DNA of 64,000 bases, from the NCBI GenBank assembly GCA_043777675.1, contig JAYWHR010000024.1, positions 62,001 to 126,000 on the forward strand. Direction: 5' to 3'. Origin of the DNA: JANMDU01 sp043777675. GTDB taxonomy: Bacteria > Pseudomonadota > Gammaproteobacteria > Burkholderiales > Burkholderiaceae_C. A model generated the notes under the pieces. That model made no database searches and was not told where the DNA came from. It saw only the letters and a list, made by a program, of their open reading frames with translations. Positions 7,998 through 16,874 of the stretch are shown here, piece after piece. Position 1 is the stretch's first letter; each line of letters starts with the position of its first letter. The translations under genes and the position numbers were made by a program.

Positions 7998-8849
7998 ATG
8001 TGCCTGATTGCTTTTGCTTGGGGCGCAGATGAGCGCTTCCCATTTGTGGTTGCAGCCAATCGAGATGAATTTTTAACCCGGCCTACGGTGCCATTGTCGC
8101 AGTGGATATCTCCCGGTGGCGCCTGCGTGCTGGCCGGGCGTGATTTGCGTGACGGCGGCACTTGGATGGGTTTTTCCCCAAATGGCCGCTTTGCCATGCT
8201 CACCAACGTGCGCGACCCAAAGGCCACACCACCTGAACACGCGATCAGCCGAGGCAGCTTGCCGTTGGCTTGGTTAGAGAGTCAATTGCAGGTGCATGCA
8301 TGGAGCCAAAGCATTGAACCGCACCGTTACGCTGGCTTCAACCTGTTGGTGGGCGATTGGACGAGCAAGCAATGTCATTACCTCTCAAACCAATACATTT
8401 CAAAGGCATTTGAGCACATAGCCGGCATCAAATATGAAGCTTTTGCTATCAAATTAGTAGCTAATGAGGTGCCCTGGGGCGAATGCTACGGCTTGTCAAA
8501 TGCCGCCCTAAATACGCCTTGGCCGAAAACGCAATTCGTGAAAACCGCCTTATCGGAAAGCCTCACCTGTGAAAATGCCGAGCAATTAACGCGGCGTAAT
8601 CTACAAGCGCTCAGCCAAAGCATCAAGCCAGAAGATTCAGAGTTGCCAAGCACAGGCGTGCTTCTTGAGTTAGAGCGCGCTTTATCAAGCCCTTTTGTAA
8701 GCCACCCGCAGGCGCAGCCAAACTACGGTACACGCACCAGTTTGGTTGCTGTCTTCCAAGCTGGGATGGGCTTAAGCGTCACAGAAGTCACGCATTCTCA
8801 TCAGGGCAGCCACCCGCTGCGTCTCCATCAACGACTTGATTGGCGCTGA
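7998..8849 (+). CDS. NRDE family (TANGO2-like) protein
   Basis: A 283-residue protein of the NRDE family, named for the conserved AANRDE motif, seen here as VVAANRDEFLTRPT. Cys2 follows the initiator Met directly (MCLIAFAW), as in the Ntn-hydrolase-like family to which these proteins are related. GRDLRDGGTWMGF and AMLTNVRDP are also family motifs. Function in bacteria is unknown; the human homologue TANGO2 is linked to heme or lipid handling. A GCCGGC repeat adds the peptide IAGIKYEAFAIKLVANE near residues 141-156. The start at 7998 places Cys2 correctly. Confidence 0.88.
   Translation: MCLIAFAWGADERFPFVVAANRDEFLTRPTVPLSQWISPGGACVLAGRDLRDGGTWMGFSPNGRFAMLTNVRDPKATPPEHAISRGSLPLAWLESQLQVHAWSQSIEPHRYAGFNLLVGDWTSKQCHYLSNQYISKAFEHIAGIKYEAFAIKLVANEVPWGECYGLSNAALNTPWPKTQFVKTALSESLTCENAEQLTRRNLQALSQSIKPEDSELPSTGVLLELERALSSPFVSHPQAQPNYGTRTSLVAVFQAGMGLSVTEVTHSHQGSHPLRLHQRLDWR
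8418..8463 (+). repeat. GCCGGC dispersed repeat inside the NRDE gene (sense)
   Basis: ATAGCCGGCATCAAATATGA continues to GCTATCAAATTAGTAGC. It is read in the same frame (A-G at GCC GGC) as the copies in nusB, tolR and hscA. Confidence 0.7.
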
Positions 8850-8854
8850 CTGCC

Positions 8855-11104
8855 TCAAGGCAGCGCGATTCGGCCGTGATAGGCAGCAGGTATTTGTGCT
8901 AACACACTCGCATTTTTCCCACCGGCTTCATACGCTTTGCGGTAGGCAGAAACAGCATTAGCTTCATCAGCGAGGTAGCGCTCGTAAACACCTGCAATTT
9001 TTATCCACCCGTCCACAGCTTGCGTCGGCACGGCTTGATTTCGGTAAGTCAGTGCTTCGATAGCAAATTTGAAGTCGCTTGCTCTTACAGCAAGAATGTA
9101 GGCCGAATTCATCAAGTCCACATCCATTGATTTTTCTGCATAGGCCTGACGCGTGAGATCTAAAGCTTGAGCTTCTTTACCTGTACGCGATAGCAGGATG
9201 ACCTCCAGAGATCGCACACTCACGGCCTTGGGCTGAACACGTTTGGCTTTTTGTAAAAACTCAAATGATTTATCCATCTGACCCAATGCCAAATGCCCGC
9301 GTGCGATATTGCTAGCGATTGCGGCCACATAAGGCCTCGAACCGAGCACGCTCTCCCAAACCCAAACCGCATTTTTCCAATCGCCCCACTTAGCCAGCTC
9401 GTCGCCCAACATTGGCGTGATCTTTCGGTAATGAGGATTGATCTCAATGCCCTCTCTTGCGAGCTTGAGCATCTCGCGCTTGGTTTTATCAAAGCGAGGA
9501 CTGTTGGGCTCTCCGGATGCCGAGATCGACAAGGCCATCTTGACGGCTTGTACGATCTTTTGCTCACACTCTGCTGCTTTATAAGAAATGTAGCCGGCAA
9601 GGCCTAAGCAGACCATGGTGGCGATAACCGCAGTTTGAGAGGCGCCGGGCGACCAAGCTAGGCGCTTGGCTCCTAGCCATTGGCGCATGCCCTGGCGCGC
9701 ATCGCATGCAGCCAACACACCTAAGCAAACAGCAAACATCACACCTGTGGTGGCCAATCGCCAAGGAAATCCAATGTTCGAGACGACCATCAGCGCCAAT
9801 AAACTGGTTAACGCCATGGCACGCACCAAACCTTCTTGGAGTTCGGGATCAGTTCTCGCTCTCAATGCTAGCCACGCGCTTCTGAGGCAGTAGACGATCA
9901 AGCCCAACAGAAACAGCCAACCTGCCACACCATATTCGGCGACGACTTGGATGATCTCGTTGTGCACATAGTAGTCTGTCTCAAGCTGAGAGCCTTCCGC
10001 TTGATAGAGCGGAATATCAGCCTCCCAAGTGCCCGCCCCCACGCCGGAGAAGGGGCGCGCTTGAATCATCGTCCAGCTGGCTTTCCACATCACCAAGCGC
10101 ACGCCCAAGGTGCCATCACCAGCCTGTATCGCAGCGGTTCTCTTGATCACGCGCTCAAAGGGCGTTTGCCCTTTGAATTCTGGGGACGAATTACCCGAAG
10201 GAATGAATCCCAACCCAAGCAAGACAGCGAGCATCACCGCTGGCACGACGATGCGTTGGCTGCTATCCCATGCCTTGAATGCCAGCAAAGAGCGAAATTT
10301 CCAAGCAAAGATCGCGATAAAAGCGATGCTGATATAGCTTGCTATTAGAGCGGAACGTGTGCCGCACATCATCAAATACACAAAGTGAAAACTCGTGGTC
10401 GCTGCCAAAAATACCAACACAGACATGCGCCGCTCGCGAAGAATCAACCATGCAGAAAATGCCAAGGTGGTGCAAATAAATTCAGCCGCAAAGTTGCGGT
10501 TGACGAAAGTGGCCGCTGGATTAGGCCCCTGGGGTATGAATTTCACGTCAAACCAAAACTGTGCTGCGCCAAGCAAACAGACTGCGAGCGCGCCCAAATG
10601 AATGCCCCAGGCAAGCATCGGCAGGCGCTCACGAGAAAAGCTATTGAGCACCAACCACACGATCAATGCAAACACAAACCAACGAATCGCCTCAACACCG
10701 GCTAAATAAGTGTGCGCCCAGGCCATGCTTCCCAGCGCATAAGCGCAAAGTAAGAGCGGCAGCCACATCACAAAATGCCAGCGCATGGCGTCTCGCCTAT
10801 TTCTCTGCCGCCAAAAAAGGATCAAAGCTGCGCCCAAACTCATGAATGCCACAATGATCGATTTCAAAGTGTCTTGCAGCATCAACTCATTGGGCACACC
10901 TAGTGCTGGCGTGAAAAAAAGCATCAAAGCCAAGATGATGGCTGTCCAATCGCCCCGCCCGATCTCGAGTGGCAACGCCAAAAGCGGCCTCGCTTTGACT
11001 TGCCCTGCTTCTACCTGCTCTTTGATATCCAGAGAAGGATGAGCTTGCTGGGCGTAGAGCTCAGCAGGCGATTTTGGGGAATTTACACGCTTTTTCTTTG
11101 CCAT
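8855..11104 (-). CDS. O-antigen ligase-like polytopic protein with C-terminal TPR-like domain
   Basis: A large membrane protein of about 749 residues. The first 70 residues are polar, then many transmembrane segments follow (for example WTAIILALMLFFTPALG and LNSFSRERLPMLAWGIHLGA). The periplasmic loop with RLVMWKASWTMIQARPFSGV and YYVHNEIIQVVAEYG is the Wzy_C signature of O-antigen ligases and pilin O-oligosaccharyltransferases. The last 200 residues are soluble and helical with TPR-like repeats (YVAAIASNIARGHLALGQMD). It may transfer glycan to lipid A or to a protein such as a pilin; the type IV pilus genes lie 3.5 kb away. The start at 11104 is the likelier one; 11128 is possible. Confidence 0.78.
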   Translation of the reverse strand: MAKKKRVNSPKSPAELYAQQAHPSLDIKEQVEAGQVKARPLLALPLEIGRGDWTAIILALMLFFTPALGVPNELMLQDTLKSIIVAFMSLGAALILFWRQRNRRDAMRWHFVMWLPLLLCAYALGSMAWAHTYLAGVEAIRWFVFALIVWLVLNSFSRERLPMLAWGIHLGALAVCLLGAAQFWFDVKFIPQGPNPAATFVNRNFAAEFICTTLAFSAWLILRERRMSVLVFLAATTSFHFVYLMMCGTRSALIASYISIAFIAIFAWKFRSLLAFKAWDSSQRIVVPAVMLAVLLGLGFIPSGNSSPEFKGQTPFERVIKRTAAIQAGDGTLGVRLVMWKASWTMIQARPFSGVGAGTWEADIPLYQAEGSQLETDYYVHNEIIQVVAEYGVAGWLFLLGLIVYCLRSAWLALRARTDPELQEGLVRAMALTSLLALMVVSNIGFPWRLATTGVMFAVCLGVLAACDARQGMRQWLGAKRLAWSPGASQTAVIATMVCLGLAGYISYKAAECEQKIVQAVKMALSISASGEPNSPRFDKTKREMLKLAREGIEINPHYRKITPMLGDELAKWGDWKNAVWVWESVLGSRPYVAAIASNIARGHLALGQMDKSFEFLQKAKRVQPKAVSVRSLEVILLSRTGKEAQALDLTRQAYAEKSMDVDLMNSAYILAVRASDFKFAIEALTYRNQAVPTQAVDGWIKIAGVYERYLADEANAVSAYRKAYEAGGKNASVLAQIPAAYHGRIALP

Positions 11105-11636
11105 ATATCGACGCTTCAAAAAACTCAAACACTGCTAACGCGAGATGCGTCTAACTCACCCAAGATTGTCGTTGCACACAGATGGTTTCTCATCAATTCG
11201 GGCGCTAATCTGGCCAAAAAGACAGTTTATTTGCTGGATTTATGCCAAAAATCACGAAATTAGAATAAGAAACCCATTTTTCATAATTGACTGAATATGT
11301 AGCAGATTTATAATGAACTGGTCACAGCGACACGCCGCGCCCTAGGAGAATCATTCGGGCAGGTTCACCTCTCCCTCTTTTTTAAAGGTGGGATGCCAGG
11401 TTGAAGCTCTAACCTCACACATCACAAGGTTGTCAGAGCGGCCCGGTAGCAAGGCGTTGTTGGGAAAACGTCGAAACAGCATACAAGCCTGAGATTGCAT
11501 TGAAATCACACGGCGGCTTTTCACAACCCAACAACACAGGTCCAATCAAAACGAGATGAGACCAGCGTTTTCAGGCAGTTCACGGGAATTGCCTGCACAC
11601 ACATGGTTTAGGCTCGCGTACGGAAAGGCATTGCTG
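11105..11636. other. Gene-free stretch of about 530 bases
   Basis: No convincing gene is seen. The left part is AT-rich (11250-11320) and could hold promoters for both flanking genes. At 11358-11397 a GGCA/TGCC and CACCT/AGGTG stem encloses a pyrimidine run. From 11400 to 11550 the sequence is even in composition without good coding potential and may be a long 5' leader for the transglycosylase gene. I cannot match it to a known RNA family. Confidence 0.4.
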
Positions 11637-12476
11637 ATGACAGCGATCAACAACTTTAGCAACGGCGTTCGCGTCTTTTTAAAAGACGTGGCTCACGGCT
11701 GCTTCGAAATTGCCCACAATGGCTTGGCCATGGTGGGCTTGGTAGCCGCTTTGGCTATCTCAGCTTTTATTTTCAAACCAGAGTTGCGCAACGAGGGTGA
11801 AACCGCCCTGCTCGGCTGGCTGCAGGCGCGTCAACCCGTTGACGCCGTATCTGAAGTGCCGGTAGAGCCTGATGCGGTTGACCGTGCTACGGCCACGCAT
11901 CTGAAAGATTTGCCTAAGCAGCAAGCCGCGGTAGCTTTCTGGCTAGCAAAAAAATACCGCGTAGCTCCTGAGCCGCTCGGTGCCCTCGTGGCTGAAGCTT
12001 ATGACATCGGTGACAAGACCAAACTTGATCCCACCCTAATTCTTGCCATCATGGCGGTGGAGTCGAGCTTCAACCCCTTTGCCCAAAGCCCGGTCGGTGC
12101 GCAGGGCTTGATGCAGGTCATGACGAAGATCCATACAGACAAATACGAGGGTTTTGGCGGCAATTTGGCTGCTTTTGATCCTGTAACCAACTTGCGAGTA
12201 GGCGTGAAGGTGCTGCAAGAATGCATCAAACGCGCAGGCTCGGTGGAAGGCGGGTTGCGCCAGTATGTGGGCGCCACGAGCGATGCAACCGAGGGCGGCT
12301 ACACGGCCAAAGTGCTGGCCGAGCAGGCGCGTTTGCGACAAGTGGCGCTGGGCGGCAATGTGCCTTTGATCACAGCTAACGCTCCCGTGCAGATTCCAGC
12401 CTTAGCTCCAGCCCTGCCGCGGCTGACTCCCGCGACTGAGGCTGAGCCTAATGCTGAGAAAGTAGCTGTGCTGTAA
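11637..12476 (+). CDS. Lytic transglycosylase (SLT family), membrane-anchored
   Basis: A 279-residue protein with an N-terminal membrane segment (LAMVGLVAALAISAFIF) and a C-terminal SLT goose-lysozyme-like domain. ILAIMAVESSFNPFAQSPVG followed by AQGLMQVM is the catalytic motif, with Glu near residue 142 as the acid. It would cleave peptidoglycan between MurNAc and GlcNAc with anhydro-sugar formation, on the periplasmic side. The ATG at 11637 is preferred because GGAAAGG lies just upstream; an extension from 11556 lacks this. The C-terminal tail is Pro/Ala-rich. A terminator-like hairpin follows. Confidence 0.88.
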   Translation: MTAINNFSNGVRVFLKDVAHGCFEIAHNGLAMVGLVAALAISAFIFKPELRNEGETALLGWLQARQPVDAVSEVPVEPDAVDRATATHLKDLPKQQAAVAFWLAKKYRVAPEPLGALVAEAYDIGDKTKLDPTLILAIMAVESSFNPFAQSPVGAQGLMQVMTKIHTDKYEGFGGNLAAFDPVTNLRVGVKVLQECIKRAGSVEGGLRQYVGATSDATEGGYTAKVLAEQARLRQVALGGNVPLITANAPVQIPALAPALPRLTPATEAEPNAEKVAVL

Positions 12477-12503
12477 GTTCGGCCATGCGCTTCTGCGAAA
12501 AAT

Positions 12504-12526
12504 GCCGCTCTCATGAGCGGCTTTTT
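12504..12526 (+). terminator. Rho-independent terminator after lytic transglycosylase gene
   Basis: GCCGCTC-tcat-GAGCGGC forms a perfect 7-bp stem followed by TTTTT. It sits about 28 bases past the stop codon and before the glyA leader. Confidence 0.85.
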
Positions 12527-12551
12527 CATGCACGGGTGATAAACTCGGCTC

Positions 12552-12655
12552 CGTGCGCAACTGGCGATAGGTCAATTGAGACTGACGTGGGATACCACTG
12601 GGGAGCGCACCGCAAGCCACTCGGCGTGCGTTCAGCCGTTCGCCTGGGCAGCCCT
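12552..12655 (+). ncRNA. ZTP (pfl) riboswitch upstream of glyA
   Basis: The leader contains AACTGGCG, then GTGGGATACCACTGGGGAGC, and further on CCGTTCGCCTGGGCAGCC. These match the conserved blocks of the ZTP/ZMP riboswitch (pfl motif), which senses purine-pathway folate stress and is often found before glyA, folD and purH. Just downstream CCTGATC-cattttGATCAGG (12653-12672) with a weak T run could be the expression platform. The match is from recall of the consensus, not a covariance search. Confidence 0.85.
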
Positions 12656-12699
12656 GATCCATTTTGATCAGGCAACTTTTCCCTTCGGGACTGCCATTC

Positions 12700-13944
12700 A
12701 TGTACCACCGCAACATTCTCATCGAACAAACCGACCCCGAACTCTTTGCTGCGATCCAAGCTGAAAACATCCGCCAAGAGCATCACATTGAGTTGATCGC
12801 CAGCGAAAACTATGCATCGCCTGCCGTCATGGCAGCGCAAGGCACGCAGTTCACCAATAAATACGCCGAAGGCTATCCCGGCAAACGCTACTACGGTGGC
12901 TGTGTCAATGTTGATGTGGCTGAAACACTGGCGATCAACCGCGTCAAGCAACTCTTCGGAGCAGACTGCGCGAATGTGCAGCCGCATTGCGGCGCATCGG
13001 CCAACCAAGCCGTCTTCCTCGCTTTTTTAAAACCCGGCGATACCATCATGGGCATGAGCTTGGCAGAAGGCGGGCATTTAACGCACGGCATGCCACTGAA
13101 CATGAGCGGCAAATGGTTCAACGTCGTCTCTTACGGCTTGAATGCCAAAGAGGAAATCGATTACGACGCGATGGAGCGCTTGGCACATGAAAAGAAGCCA
13201 AAACTCATCATAGCCGGCGCCAGTGCTTATTCTCTTGCTATTGATTTTGAGCGCTTTGCGAAAGTGGCCAAGGCCATCGGCGCAATTTTCATGGTTGATA
13301 TGGCGCATTACGCCGGTTTAATTGCAGGCGGCGTGTATCCCAGCCCGATCCCGCATGCTGATGTCGTGACGTCGACCACCCACAAGAGCCTGCGCGGCCC
13401 GCGCGGCGGCATTATTTTGATGAAGGCTGAGCACGAAAAGGCGATCAACAGCGCCGTCTTCCCCGGTTTGCAAGGCGGCCCGCTGATGCACGTGATCGCG
13501 GCCAAAGCGATTGCATTCAAAGAAGCGCTGGAGCCGAGCTTCAAGGTTTATCAAGCTCAGGTGGTGAAAAATGCCCAAATCGTGGCTGAAACCTTGGTGC
13601 AGCGCGGCTTGCGGATCGTCAGCGGCCGCACAGAAAGCCACGTCATGCTGGTCGATCTGCGCAATAAAAACATCACTGGCAAAGAAGCCGAGGCTATTCT
13701 TGGCGACGCTTACATGACCATCAACAAAAACGGTATCCCCAACGATCCCGAAAAGCCGATGGTGACCAGCGGCGTGCGCGTTGGCACACCAGCGATGACG
13801 ACACGCGGCTTCAAAGACGAAGAAGCCCGCGCCACAGCCCATCTGATCGCCGATGTGCTCGACAACCCGCGCGATCCGGCCAACATCGAAGCCGTGCGCG
13901 CGAAAGTCGTGGCACTGACCAGCCGCTTTCCAGTTTACGGCTGA
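12700..13944 (+). CDS. glyA: Serine hydroxymethyltransferase
   Basis: GlyA interconverts serine and glycine with tetrahydrofolate, giving 5,10-methylene-THF. The product has 414 residues, the normal bacterial length. Visible motifs are HIELIASENYASPAVMAAQG at the N-terminus, EGYPGKRYYGGC, MVDMAHYAGLIAGG, and VVTSTTHKSLRGPRGG, whose Lys binds pyridoxal phosphate. The start at 12700 gives the usual MYHRN..IEQTDPE beginning. A ZTP riboswitch-like leader precedes it, which fits the folate link. nrdR follows in the same direction, as in other Burkholderiales. Confidence 0.97.
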   Translation: MYHRNILIEQTDPELFAAIQAENIRQEHHIELIASENYASPAVMAAQGTQFTNKYAEGYPGKRYYGGCVNVDVAETLAINRVKQLFGADCANVQPHCGASANQAVFLAFLKPGDTIMGMSLAEGGHLTHGMPLNMSGKWFNVVSYGLNAKEEIDYDAMERLAHEKKPKLIIAGASAYSLAIDFERFAKVAKAIGAIFMVDMAHYAGLIAGGVYPSPIPHADVVTSTTHKSLRGPRGGIILMKAEHEKAINSAVFPGLQGGPLMHVIAAKAIAFKEALEPSFKVYQAQVVKNAQIVAETLVQRGLRIVSGRTESHVMLVDLRNKNITGKEAEAILGDAYMTINKNGIPNDPEKPMVTSGVRVGTPAMTTRGFKDEEARATAHLIADVLDNPRDPANIEAVRAKVVALTSRFPVYG

Positions 13945-13975
13945 TCTTCTAGGCACTGCGCCGAGTGCATCAACA

Positions 13976-14040
13976 CTATAAATATAGTAGCACTCTGCGC
14001 ATATTCCATGCCGGCTAGAAGCATAAAAGCCGTATAAATT
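13976..14040 (-). repeat. GCCGGC dispersed repeat, full-length intergenic copy before nrdR
   Basis: Minus-strand copy with CTATAAATATAGTAGCACTC at the left and CCATGCCGGCTAGAAGCATA at the right, ending in AAAAGCCGTATAAA. It occupies most of the glyA-nrdR gap and may replace or carry promoter sequence for nrdR. Confidence 0.8.
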
Positions 14041-14055
14041 GCTCTAAAATAGAGC

Positions 14056-14505
14056 ATGCGCTGCCCCTTTTGCTCCCACACCGACACCCAAGTCGTCGAA
14101 ACCCGCATCTCCGAAGATGCCGATTCCATTCGCCGCCGTCGCCAATGCGCTAGCTGCGAAAAGCGTTTCACCACGTATGAGCGCCCCGAAGTGAGCTTCC
14201 CGGCGATCGTTAAGAAAGACGGCCGCCGCATCGACTACGAAGCCACTAAACTCCGCGCCAGTTTTAACCTCGCCCTGCGCAAACGCCCCGTCAGCACCGA
14301 GCAAATAGATAGTGCCATCGAGCGCATCGAAGAAAAGCTCTTGGCCGCACCCACCCGAGAAGTCCAAAGCAGCCGAATCGGCGAACTCGTCATGCGCGAA
14401 CTCAAACGCCTAGACAAAGTAGCCTACATCCGCTTCGCCAGCGTCTACCGCAGCTTCGAAGATATCGATGATTTTCGGGCGCTGGTGGATGAGGTTCGGA
14501 AATAA
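14056..14505 (+). CDS. nrdR: Transcriptional repressor NrdR
   Basis: NrdR represses ribonucleotide reductase genes when bound to dATP/ATP. The product has 149 residues. The zinc ribbon is MRCPFCSHTDTQV..CASCEKRFTTYER, with two CxxC pairs. The ATP-cone follows (PAIVKKDGRRIDYEATKLRA). It lies directly downstream of glyA, which is a common order in betaproteobacteria. The intergenic gap is filled by a dispersed repeat. A weak hairpin GACAACT-AGTTGTC (14511-14530) lies after the stop but has no T run. Confidence 0.97.
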   Translation: MRCPFCSHTDTQVVETRISEDADSIRRRRQCASCEKRFTTYERPEVSFPAIVKKDGRRIDYEATKLRASFNLALRKRPVSTEQIDSAIERIEEKLLAAPTREVQSSRIGELVMRELKRLDKVAYIRFASVYRSFEDIDDFRALVDEVRK

Positions 14506-14599
14506 GTCACGACAACTTGTACCAGTTGTCGGTGGGCTTGTTCCATTTATCGCAGCGCTTGGATGTATTCAATAATTAAATTCAGAATGGAGGTCAAGC

Positions 14600-15190
14600 A
14601 TGAATACAAGCTCTAAATATCAATTAGCAACGAATAACTCCGGCTTCACTTTAGTGGAGTTGATGGTTACGATTGCCATTTTTGCGACGTTAGCCATGCT
14701 TGCAATACCTAGTTTTAACCAGATCATTGCATCCACTCGTTTGACTACCGCCACCAACGATCTTTATGGCAGTCTTGTGCAAGCCAAATCAGAAGCGATC
14801 CGCCGAGGTACACGGGTAACGCTCTGTCCCAGCACGGACGGTAGTTCTTGTCAGACAACGACACCCACTTGGACAGTTGGATGGATCACTTTCGTTGACG
14901 GCACTCGGACAACCGCCCCCACTGTAGATGCGGGCGAAACAGTATTGCAAGTCACACAGTACACAAGTCCAAGTGTGGTCTTCAAAACTGCTACCGATTA
15001 CGCATCTTTTTCCTCAGATGGGTCTTCCAGACAGATTGACGGTGGTTTTTTAAACTCTACGATACGATTGTGCAACCCATCTAAAGCTCTATCAAACGAT
15101 GCACGTGCGCGCGACATTTCAATACTTCGAACTGGGCGTGTAACGATTACTAAACCGCCGGGTATCGACATGACGTGTCCAGCACCATAG
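14600..15190 (+). CDS. Type IV pilus minor pilin, FimT/FimU (GspH) family
   Basis: A 196-residue pseudopilin. SGFTLVELMVTIAIFATLAM is a class III signal: prepilin peptidase would cut between Gly and Phe, with Glu5 of the mature protein present. The rest is a GspH-like domain with RLTTATNDLYGSLVQAKSEAIRRG, typical of FimU and FimT, and a conserved-type C-terminal Cys pair. Minor pilins prime assembly of the pilus and sit at its tip. It opens a minor pilin operon ending in pilE. An upstream ribosome binding site (GGAGG at about 14588) supports the ATG. Confidence 0.9.
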   Translation: MNTSSKYQLATNNSGFTLVELMVTIAIFATLAMLAIPSFNQIIASTRLTTATNDLYGSLVQAKSEAIRRGTRVTLCPSTDGSSCQTTTPTWTVGWITFVDGTRTTAPTVDAGETVLQVTQYTSPSVVFKTATDYASFSSDGSSRQIDGGFLNSTIRLCNPSKALSNDARARDISILRTGRVTITKPPGIDMTCPAP

Positions 15191-15212
15191 TGGCTCATCC
15201 ACCGCGTATCTA

Positions 15213-15722
15213 ATGTTAATCATGGCTCATCCTCAATTTACTAATCGTTGTATCCCTCGCCCCATGCTACCGCTTGTTCGCGGCACGCACAGAGATAATC
15301 AGCATGGCGCAACGCTAGTAGAAATTTTAGTGGCGGTCGTTATTTTGAGTTTTGGTTTGTTGGGCATTGCAGCAATGCAAACGCGTGCCCTGCAAGGCAA
15401 TCAAAGTAGTCTTCAAAGATCACAAGCGATCATCGTTAACAACTCGCTATTGGATGCCATGCGTATTGATCGCGCCAACGTGACCAGCAGCAAGTACGAA
15501 ATCGCATCTGTCTGCGGCGCCTCAGGGGTGTCCGATCCCGGTTTGGCAGGAGCCAACTTGCGTGATTGGCTTAGCACAGCCACACAATCGGTTGGGCCAA
15601 CTTCATGCGGCACGGTCAAGTGCGACGCAGGCACTTTCGTATGTAGCGTCACACTTGAATGGGACGATAGCAAAGCTGGTGGTTTGGCTGGTCAAAAAGT
15701 GACAATCACTACTAAGCTATGA
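15213..15722 (+). CDS. pilV: Type IV pilus minor pilin PilV
   Basis: A 169-residue protein. QHGATLVEILVAVVILSFGL is the prepilin-type helix, with Ala rather than Phe after the cleavage Gly, as is common in PilV. The following AAMQTRALQGNQSSLQRSQA matches PilV and the next segment contains several Cys. It lies between fimU-like and pilW genes. The long leader (about 32 residues before the Gly) suggests the true start may be further in, at 15222 or later; no good ribosome binding site marks either ATG. Confidence 0.88.
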   Translation: MLIMAHPQFTNRCIPRPMLPLVRGTHRDNQHGATLVEILVAVVILSFGLLGIAAMQTRALQGNQSSLQRSQAIIVNNSLLDAMRIDRANVTSSKYEIASVCGASGVSDPGLAGANLRDWLSTATQSVGPTSCGTVKCDAGTFVCSVTLEWDDSKAGGLAGQKVTITTKL

Positions 15723-15743
15723 AGTGCGAACTTTAAATCCTTT

Positions 15744-16874
15744 ATGAAAAAATCTATACCTTCATTTATTTCAAGGACGCGCATTTCCAAGTTGCGCGGC
15801 TTCAGCTTGATCGAGTTAATGATTGGTGTTGCACTGGGTATATTTTTGGTAGGTGGTGTGATCAGCTTATTCACGTCGAATCAACAAAATTTTGCCGTAA
15901 ACGACAGTCTTGCTAAGCTGCAAGAAAGTGCTCGCTTTGCTTACGAACAGATGAATCGTGAGATCCGCGATGCTGGAACAAACCCTTGCGGAGTGCGCGC
16001 AGTCAATACGGTGGTTCGCCGTAGTGATTCTTCCATTCCTTGGTGGGGTGACTGGGATGCAGGTACCCTGAGGGGCTACGATGGCAATCAAACGATCACG
16101 GGTACAACGATCACGTTTGGAAGCTCAGTTGACAACCGCATAACCGGCACAGATGCTATCGTGGTGATGCGCACTGTGAACGAAGACAGTCTGCTACGCA
16201 GTGTGTCTTTGCACAGCACTGCAACCAGTCAAATCACGCTTAATGCTAGCGCAAACTTTAAAAAGCAAGATTTGATGTTTATGTGTGACAACGTCAGTGG
16301 CACTATCTTTGAGATTACTGGCGCAACGACAGCCACGCCGCCAGTGCTGAGCTATGACGCAAGCGCACCTAGTGCTAATTGCTCTAATAATTTGGGTTGG
16401 AAATCCGGTGTTAATTGCGCCGCAAACTCTATATCGAAATCTTTCACCACTGGCAGCATCGTCACGAAGTTTGATCCATCTGTATGGTACGTAGGCATTG
16501 CAAATGATGGCAGTAGAGCCTTATTCCGCGAAACCATGCATAAAGATGGTTCAGCTAACACGATTACCACTGAGCGTAGAGAGTATGTTCCTGATGTACA
16601 CGATATGCAAATCACCTATTTGATGCGCACAAATCCGCTTGCAACGGATACTTTAGGTATAGGCGTTTTGGATACGGCTTGGGTAAGCGCATCCACCATT
16701 GATGGTCAATCTGGGAAATGGAGCTCTGCAAACTTGAAAGAAGCTGTGGCTGTCCGTATAGAGTTGACCTTCAAAGGAAAAGACAAAGTAGGCATCGAAG
16801 GTCAAACCAGTAAAGTTCTTGAACGAAAGACTGTCTCAGTGATCAGCCTTAGAAATAGGGAGCTAAAGCGATGA
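15744..16874 (+). CDS. pilW: Type IV pilus minor pilin PilW
   Basis: A 376-residue PilW-type protein. RGFSLIELMIGVALGIFLVG is the prepilin signal and helix with cleavage Gly, Phe+1 and Glu+5. ARFAYEQMNREIRDAGTNPC follows, the usual PilW motif after the helix. The large C-terminal part is a beta-rich domain. The stop codon overlaps the pilX start by four bases (ATGA), so the two are translationally coupled. It acts in the minor pilin complex with FimU, PilV, PilX and PilE. Confidence 0.92.
   Translation: MKKSIPSFISRTRISKLRGFSLIELMIGVALGIFLVGGVISLFTSNQQNFAVNDSLAKLQESARFAYEQMNREIRDAGTNPCGVRAVNTVVRRSDSSIPWWGDWDAGTLRGYDGNQTITGTTITFGSSVDNRITGTDAIVVMRTVNEDSLLRSVSLHSTATSQITLNASANFKKQDLMFMCDNVSGTIFEITGATTATPPVLSYDASAPSANCSNNLGWKSGVNCAANSISKSFTTGSIVTKFDPSVWYVGIANDGSRALFRETMHKDGSANTITTERREYVPDVHDMQITYLMRTNPLATDTLGIGVLDTAWVSASTIDGQSGKWSSANLKEAVAVRIELTFKGKDKVGIEGQTSKVLERKTVSVISLRNRELKR

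Noticed and set aside
13209..13250. TAGCCGGCGCCAGTGCTTAT in glyA as a further repeat copy
   Set aside because: It codes for LIIAGASAYSLAIDF, which is native GlyA sequence in many bacteria.
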